NCBI GenBank assembly: GCA_014649575.1
Contig: BMTH01000024.1
Location: forward strand, 1 to 59,134
Source: Streptomyces griseoincarnatus
Lineage (GTDB): Bacteria > Actinomycetota > Actinomycetes > Streptomycetales > Streptomycetaceae
Direction: 5' to 3'
DNA length: 59,134 bases
Of the stretch, positions 55,433 to 59,134 are shown in pieces; positions within the stretch are counted from its first letter, which is position 1, and the number at the start of each line of letters is the position of its first letter. The notes below the pieces were generated by a model. It did not search any database. It had not been told where the DNA came from and saw nothing but the letters and a program-made list of their open reading frames with translations. The position numbers and the translations under genes were made by a program.

Positions 55433-55526
55433 CGCGTCGTCCTCCACCTCGCGCATGCCTTCGCATGGTCTCACGCACGCCCGAGGGCGCTTCTCCGTAC
55501 CCGGGTCGCCGGAACCACTGGCAAAG

Positions 55527-55541
55527 CGGAACAGTGTTCCG
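55527..55541. promoter_or_regulatory. TetR-type operator 1
   Basis: CGGAACAGTGTTCCG, a perfect 15-bp palindrome in the divergent region. Confidence 0.65.
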
Positions 55542-55558
55542 TATTGTGGGGCGCGTAC

Positions 55559-55573
55559 CGGAACGCTGTTCCG
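55559..55573. promoter_or_regulatory. TetR-type operator 2
   Basis: CGGAACGCTGTTCCG, same CGGAAC-N3-GTTCCG arms, centre 32 bp from operator 1 (three helical turns, same face). TATTGT between the two may be the -10 box of the reductase gene. Confidence 0.65.
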
Positions 55574-55600
55574 TTTCTCTACCCGTGAGGAGACCACGGC

Positions 55601-56623
55601 ATGCAGTACCGCACTCTCGGCCGCACCGGCGTCCAGGTCAGCACCCTCGCGCTCGGCGCGATGAACTTCGGCGCCATCGGGCGCACCACGCAGGAGGAGG
55701 CCACCGCCATCGTCGACGCGGCCCTGGAGGCCGGCGTCAACCTCATCGACACCGCCGACATGTACGGCGCAGGAGAGTCCGAGGAGATGGTGGGCAAGGC
55801 CATCGCCGGCCGCCGCGACGACATCGTGCTGGCCACGAAGGCGACCATGCCGATCGGTGACGAGCGCAACCACCGCGGCAGCTCGCGCCGCTGGATCCAC
55901 ACCGCCCTGGACGACAGCCTGCGCCGCCTCGGTGTCGACCACGTGGACCTCTACCAGATGCACCGCTGGGACCCGACGACCAGCGACGAGGAGACCCTGT
56001 CCGCCCTCACCGACCTCCAGCGCGCCGGCAAGATCCGCTACTTCGGCTCCTCGACCTTCCCGGCGTACCGCATCGTTCAGGCGCAGTGGGCCGCCCGCGA
56101 GCACCGGCTCGGCCGCTACGTGACCGAGCAGCCCAGCTACTCGATGCTGCAGCGCGGCGTCGAGGCCCACGTCCTCCCGGTGACGGAGGAGTACGGCATG
56201 GGCGTGCTGGCCTGGTCCCCGCTGGCCTCGGGGTGGCTCTCGGGCGCGGTGCGCAAGGGCCGGGACGTCGCCACCCACCGCTCGGCGATCCTGCCGGAGC
56301 GCTTCGACCCGGCGCTGCCGCACAACCAGGCGCGGTACGACGCGGTGGAGCGGCTGGCCGGGGTCGCGGACGAGGCCGGGCTCACCCTGATCCAGCTCGC
56401 ACTCGGCTTCGTCACCGCGCACCCCGCCGTGACGGCCGCGCTCATCGGACCCCGCACGGTGGAGCACCTCCGCTCGCAGCTCGCCGCCGCGGACACCGTG
56501 CTGTCCGCCGACGTCCTCGACGCGATCGACGAGATCGTCGCCCCGGGGACCGACCTGGCGCCCGGCGAGAAGTTCGACACGCCGCCCGCGCTGCTCGACG
56601 CGTCCCTGCGCCGCCGTCGCTGA
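55601..56623 (+). CDS. Aldo/keto reductase
   Basis: NADPH-dependent reductase of 340 residues with a TIM barrel. The catalytic tetrad is in place: Asp and Tyr in LIDTADMYGAGESE, Lys in VLATKATMP and His in LYQMHRWDPTT. The coenzyme end shows TALIGPRTVEHLRSQ. The natural substrate is unknown. ATG at 55601 after GAGGAGACC. Probably repressed by the divergent TetR gene. The next gene starts 34 bp later, so the two may form an operon. Confidence 0.88.
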   Translation: MQYRTLGRTGVQVSTLALGAMNFGAIGRTTQEEATAIVDAALEAGVNLIDTADMYGAGESEEMVGKAIAGRRDDIVLATKATMPIGDERNHRGSSRRWIHTALDDSLRRLGVDHVDLYQMHRWDPTTSDEETLSALTDLQRAGKIRYFGSSTFPAYRIVQAQWAAREHRLGRYVTEQPSYSMLQRGVEAHVLPVTEEYGMGVLAWSPLASGWLSGAVRKGRDVATHRSAILPERFDPALPHNQARYDAVERLAGVADEAGLTLIQLALGFVTAHPAVTAALIGPRTVEHLRSQLAAADTVLSADVLDAIDEIVAPGTDLAPGEKFDTPPALLDASLRRRR

Positions 56624-56657
56624 CCACCGCCGCCCGACGAGGAAGGGGCCCCGGCCC

Positions 56658-57557
56658 ATGCCCGACACGACACATCCGCCCGCCCGGCCCGGGCGGCCCA
56701 GCTTCGGCGTCATGACCGCGCCCTCACAGGTCGGTTACGACGACCTCGTCCGCGTCTGGCGCGAGGCCGACGAGGTTCCCGAGATCGAGCACGCCTGGCT
56801 GTTCGACCACCTCATGCCCATCTGGGGCGATCCCGACGGGCCGACGTTCGAGGGCTGGACGCTGCTGTCGGCCCTCGCGGCGCAGACGCGGCGGATGCGG
56901 CTGGGGGTGATGGTCACCAGCAACCGGTTCCGGCCGCCCGCCCTGCTCGCGAAGATCGCGACGACCGTCGATGTCGTGTCGGGCGGCCGGCTCGACTTCG
57001 GCATCGGTGTCGGCTCGCGCCCGCATCCGCCCGAGGCGTGGCGCGAGTATCCGGCCCACGGGCTGCCGTTCCACGAACCGGCGCGGGCGGTGGCGAGCCT
57101 CGCCGAGGCCTGCGTGCTGGTCAAGCGGCTGTGGACGGAGGAGAAGCCCTTCGACTTCCACGGCGAGCACCACCGGCTGACGGGGGCGTTCGGCAGCCCG
57201 AAGCCGGTGCAGCGCCCGCACCCGCCGATCCTCGTCGGCGGCCGGTCGTCGGCGACGCTGCGCGTGGTCGCCGAGCACGCCGACCTGTGGAACGTCCCGG
57301 GCGGCGACCTCGACGACGTGCTCCGCCGCAGCGCCCTGCTCGACCGGTACTGCGCCGACATCGGCCGCGACCCCGCGTCGATCGTCCGGTCGATCCACCT
57401 CCCGGTCGACACCGACCGGCCCGACGCTGTACGGGACGCCGTGGGGGAGGCGCTGGACGCGGGGTTCGCGCACATCGTGCTCGGGCTGCCGGCTCCGTTC
57501 CCCGAGGGCGTCGCCCGGTGGGTGGCGGAGGAGGTGATCCGCCCTTCGGCGGGATGA
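56658..57557 (+). CDS. Luciferase-like flavin-dependent oxidoreductase (LLM class)
   Basis: Protein of 299 residues with the bacterial luciferase/F420-dependent fold: RLGVMVTSNRFRPPALLAKIATTVDVVSGGRLDFGIGVG, HPPEAWREYPAHGLPF and PPILVGGRSSATLRVVAEHADLWNV. Many actinobacterial members use F420 rather than FMN; the cofactor cannot be read here. ATG at 56658, 34 bp after the aldo/keto reductase, so a shared role in reducing small carbonyl compounds under TetR control is possible. Confidence 0.82.
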   Translation: MPDTTHPPARPGRPSFGVMTAPSQVGYDDLVRVWREADEVPEIEHAWLFDHLMPIWGDPDGPTFEGWTLLSALAAQTRRMRLGVMVTSNRFRPPALLAKIATTVDVVSGGRLDFGIGVGSRPHPPEAWREYPAHGLPFHEPARAVASLAEACVLVKRLWTEEKPFDFHGEHHRLTGAFGSPKPVQRPHPPILVGGRSSATLRVVAEHADLWNVPGGDLDDVLRRSALLDRYCADIGRDPASIVRSIHLPVDTDRPDAVRDAVGEALDAGFAHIVLGLPAPFPEGVARWVAEEVIRPSAG

Positions 57558-57590
57558 GCGCCGCGCGAAAACACCGCACGTGCACGGGTA

Positions 57591-57620
57591 TTGACGCGCC
57601 GCTCGGCGGGACCGTACCGT
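57591..57620 (+). promoter_or_regulatory. Promoter of the xylanase gene
   Basis: TTGACG, 18-bp spacer, TACCGT, ahead of the inverted repeat at 57633. Confidence 0.5.
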
Positions 57621-57632
57621 CCGGCCATCCCT

Positions 57633-57660
57633 AATGTTTCGGATACCGCATCGAAACATT
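57633..57660. promoter_or_regulatory. Inverted repeat operator for the xylanase gene
   Basis: AATGTTTCG and CGAAACATT separated by 10 bp, just downstream of the promoter. Xylanase and glycosidase genes of Streptomyces often carry CGAAA-type operators bound by LacI-family repressors; the regulator is not in this window. Confidence 0.55.
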
Positions 57661-57691
57661 CGAGAATGACGACGGGAATGAGAGCCCCCGC

Positions 57692-58873
57692 ATGAGACCC
57701 TTCCGTTTCGCCACCGTGGCCCTCGCCACCGCAGCACTCGCCCTGCCGCTCCTCGGCGGTTCGGCGTCCGCCGCCTCGCCGGCCGGACCCAAGGCGCCGC
57801 CGCACGCCCACGGCTCGCACGCCCCGCTGCGCGCGGCCGCCCCCGAAGGTTTCGTGATCGGCACCGCGGTCGCCGGCGGCGGCCACCACCTGGAGCAGGA
57901 CTACCCGGACCCCTTCACGTACGACAAGGAGTACCGGAAGGTCCTGGGGCGGGAGTTCAGTTCGGTCTCGCCCGAGAACCAGATGAAGTGGGACTACATC
58001 CACCCCGAGCGCGACCGCTACGACTTCGAGCAGGCGGACGCGATCGTCGAGTTCGCCCGCAAGAACCGCCAAGTGGTGCGCGGCCACACGCTGTTGTGGC
58101 ACAGCCAGAACCCGGCGTGGCTGGAGGAGGGCGACTTCACCAAGGCCGAGCTGCGCGGGATCCTGCGCGAGCACATCACCAAGGTGGTCGGCCGTTACAA
58201 GGGCAAGATCCAGCAGTGGGACGTGGCGAACGAGATCTTCGACGACCAGGGCAACCTGCGCACGCAGGAGAACATCTGGATCCGTGAGCTCGGTCCGGAG
58301 GTCGTCGCGGACGCGTTCCGCTGGGCGCACAAGGCGGACCCGAAGGCGAAGCTGTTCTTCAACGACTTCAACGTCGAAAGCGTCAACGCGAAGAGCGACG
58401 CGTACTACGCGCTGGTGAAGGACCTGCTCAAGCAGCGCGTGCCGGTGCACGGCTTCTCCGTGCAGGGCCACCTGAGCACGCGCTACGGCTTCCCCGGTGA
58501 CCTCGCCGACAACCTGCACCGCTTCGACGCGCTCGGCCTGGAGACCGCGGTCACCGAGCTGGACGTCCGCATGGACGTGCCCGAGGGCTCGCTGCCGACC
58601 CCGGCCCAGGAGAAGCAGCAGGCCGAGTACTACCAGCGGGTGCTGGAGGCGTGCCTGGACGTCGAGGGCTGCAACTCGTTCACCATCTGGGGCTTCACCG
58701 ACAAGTACTCGTGGGTCCCGGTGTTCTTCGAGGGCGAGGGCTTCGCGACGGTCATGACGGAGGACTTCGACCGCAAGCCGGCGTACTACGCGCTGCGCGA
58801 CACGCTGAAGGACGCCCGTCACGACGACTGCGGGAAGGGCGGCCCGAAGGGCCCGAAGCACCGCAAGCACTGA
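57692..58873 (+). CDS. Secreted endo-1,4-beta-xylanase, GH10
   Basis: Exported enzyme of 393 residues. A signal peptide (1-27, ending GSASAAS) is followed by a His/Pro-rich stretch and a GH10 barrel. The acid/base is Glu181 in WDVANEIFDD and the nucleophile Glu289 in AVTELDVRMD; RGHTLLWHSQNPAW and FFNDFNVES are conserved sugar-binding strands. It cleaves xylan chains outside the cell. There is no carbohydrate-binding module; the protein ends in a Lys/Gly-rich tail. ATG at 57692. Alone behind its own promoter and operator. Confidence 0.93.
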   Translation: MRPFRFATVALATAALALPLLGGSASAASPAGPKAPPHAHGSHAPLRAAAPEGFVIGTAVAGGGHHLEQDYPDPFTYDKEYRKVLGREFSSVSPENQMKWDYIHPERDRYDFEQADAIVEFARKNRQVVRGHTLLWHSQNPAWLEEGDFTKAELRGILREHITKVVGRYKGKIQQWDVANEIFDDQGNLRTQENIWIRELGPEVVADAFRWAHKADPKAKLFFNDFNVESVNAKSDAYYALVKDLLKQRVPVHGFSVQGHLSTRYGFPGDLADNLHRFDALGLETAVTELDVRMDVPEGSLPTPAQEKQQAEYYQRVLEACLDVEGCNSFTIWGFTDKYSWVPVFFEGEGFATVMTEDFDRKPAYYALRDTLKDARHDDCGKGGPKGPKHRKH

Positions 58874-58921
58874 GCGGTTCCCCACACGTCCCCCACACCG
58901 CCGCCCCGGCCCGGTCGCCCG

Positions 58922-59134
58922 TCACCGGTCCGGGGCGGTTCCAAGCTCACGCGGGAGCGGTGGCGCTGCTGTGCGGCAGTCGCGGCTGTGGGTTTCTGTT
59001 TCCGGGGCGCGGAAGGCGCGGTCGCAGGTGTGGCAGGTGCGGAGTTTGTGGCGGACGGGGGGTGGGGCGGTGGCCGGGGTGCGGTAGGGGGGTGGGGGTG
59101 GGAGTTGGGCTGTGAGGCGGTGGGCGAGGAGGGC
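58922..59134 (-). CDS. Zinc-ribbon C-terminal part of a hypothetical protein
   Basis: The last 70 codons of a leftward gene that begins beyond the window. The frame reads ALLAHRLTAQLPPPPPYR, then RHKLRTCHTCDRAFRAPE and HSRDCR, so Cys-x2-Cys plus His and Cys could bind zinc. This proline-rich and CxxC ending is, as I recall, common on Streptomyces helix-turn-helix proteins, but the N-terminal part is not visible. Confidence 0.6.
   Translation of the reverse strand, partial: ALLAHRLTAQLPPPPPYRTPATAPPPVRHKLRTCHTCDRAFRAPETETHSRDCRTAAPPLPRELGTAPDR

Overview
The window is high-GC DNA with strong third-position G/C bias, many GTG starts, 4-nt start/stop overlaps and an actinobacterial gene order. 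Together these point to a Streptomyces chromosome. From memory, the backbone follows the S. coelicolor interval of about SCO4594-SCO4662; no database was searched.

Left part (1-18 kb). The 5' end of a 2-oxoacid:ferredoxin oxidoreductase alpha subunit (korA) and a two-component group (one LuxR-type regulator, two paralogous sensor kinases) read leftward. Opposite them is a compact ten-gene nuo operon, A-B-C-H-I-J-K-L-M-N. It lacks nuoD and the NADH-input genes E, F and G, and its NuoC carries a long RS-type repeat tail. Then come htpX with a SigR-like promoter, a YccF membrane protein, a DnaA-box pair, an APC permease, a GlsB-like protein and yajQ.

18.2-18.9 kb looks like an integration scar. 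A tRNA-Tyr gene has lost its D and anticodon arms but keeps its acceptor stem, variable arm and T arm. It is followed by a 21-bp terminator hairpin and two small genes of element type. tRNA-Tyr is the known target of the Streptomyces element SLP1.

Middle (19-40 kb) is housekeeping: a reductase, a degenerate amidohydrolase, tRNA-Thr and tRNA-Met, rpmG, a HadA/HadB-like dehydratase pair, murB, adenosine deaminase, aspC, tRNA-Trp, secE-nusG, rplKA, a lipoprotein, rplJL, rpoBC.

41.2-48.8 kb is the most interesting part. A leftward block sits between rpoC and the str operon. In transcription order it encodes a Crp/Fnr regulator with an intact cyclic-nucleotide pocket, a class III nucleotide cyclase, a STAND-like NTPase with a helical solenoid, an SPFH-like coiled-coil protein, a PycTM-like (Pycsar effector) membrane protein and an M48 metalloprotease. 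The cyclase C-terminus and the NTPase N-terminus share an identical 28-residue Gly-rich motif encoded by a perfect 87-bp direct repeat. A perfect 18-bp palindrome with CRP-site geometry lies upstream of the cyclase. I read this as a candidate cyclic-nucleotide signalling and defence system related to, but more complex than, known Pycsar modules.

Right part (49-59 kb): rpsL-rpsG-fusA-tuf, an Rpn-type nuclease-fold gene, a TetR regulator divergent from an aldo/keto reductase and a luciferase-like oxidoreductase, a secreted GH10 xylanase, and the 3' end of a zinc-ribbon protein.
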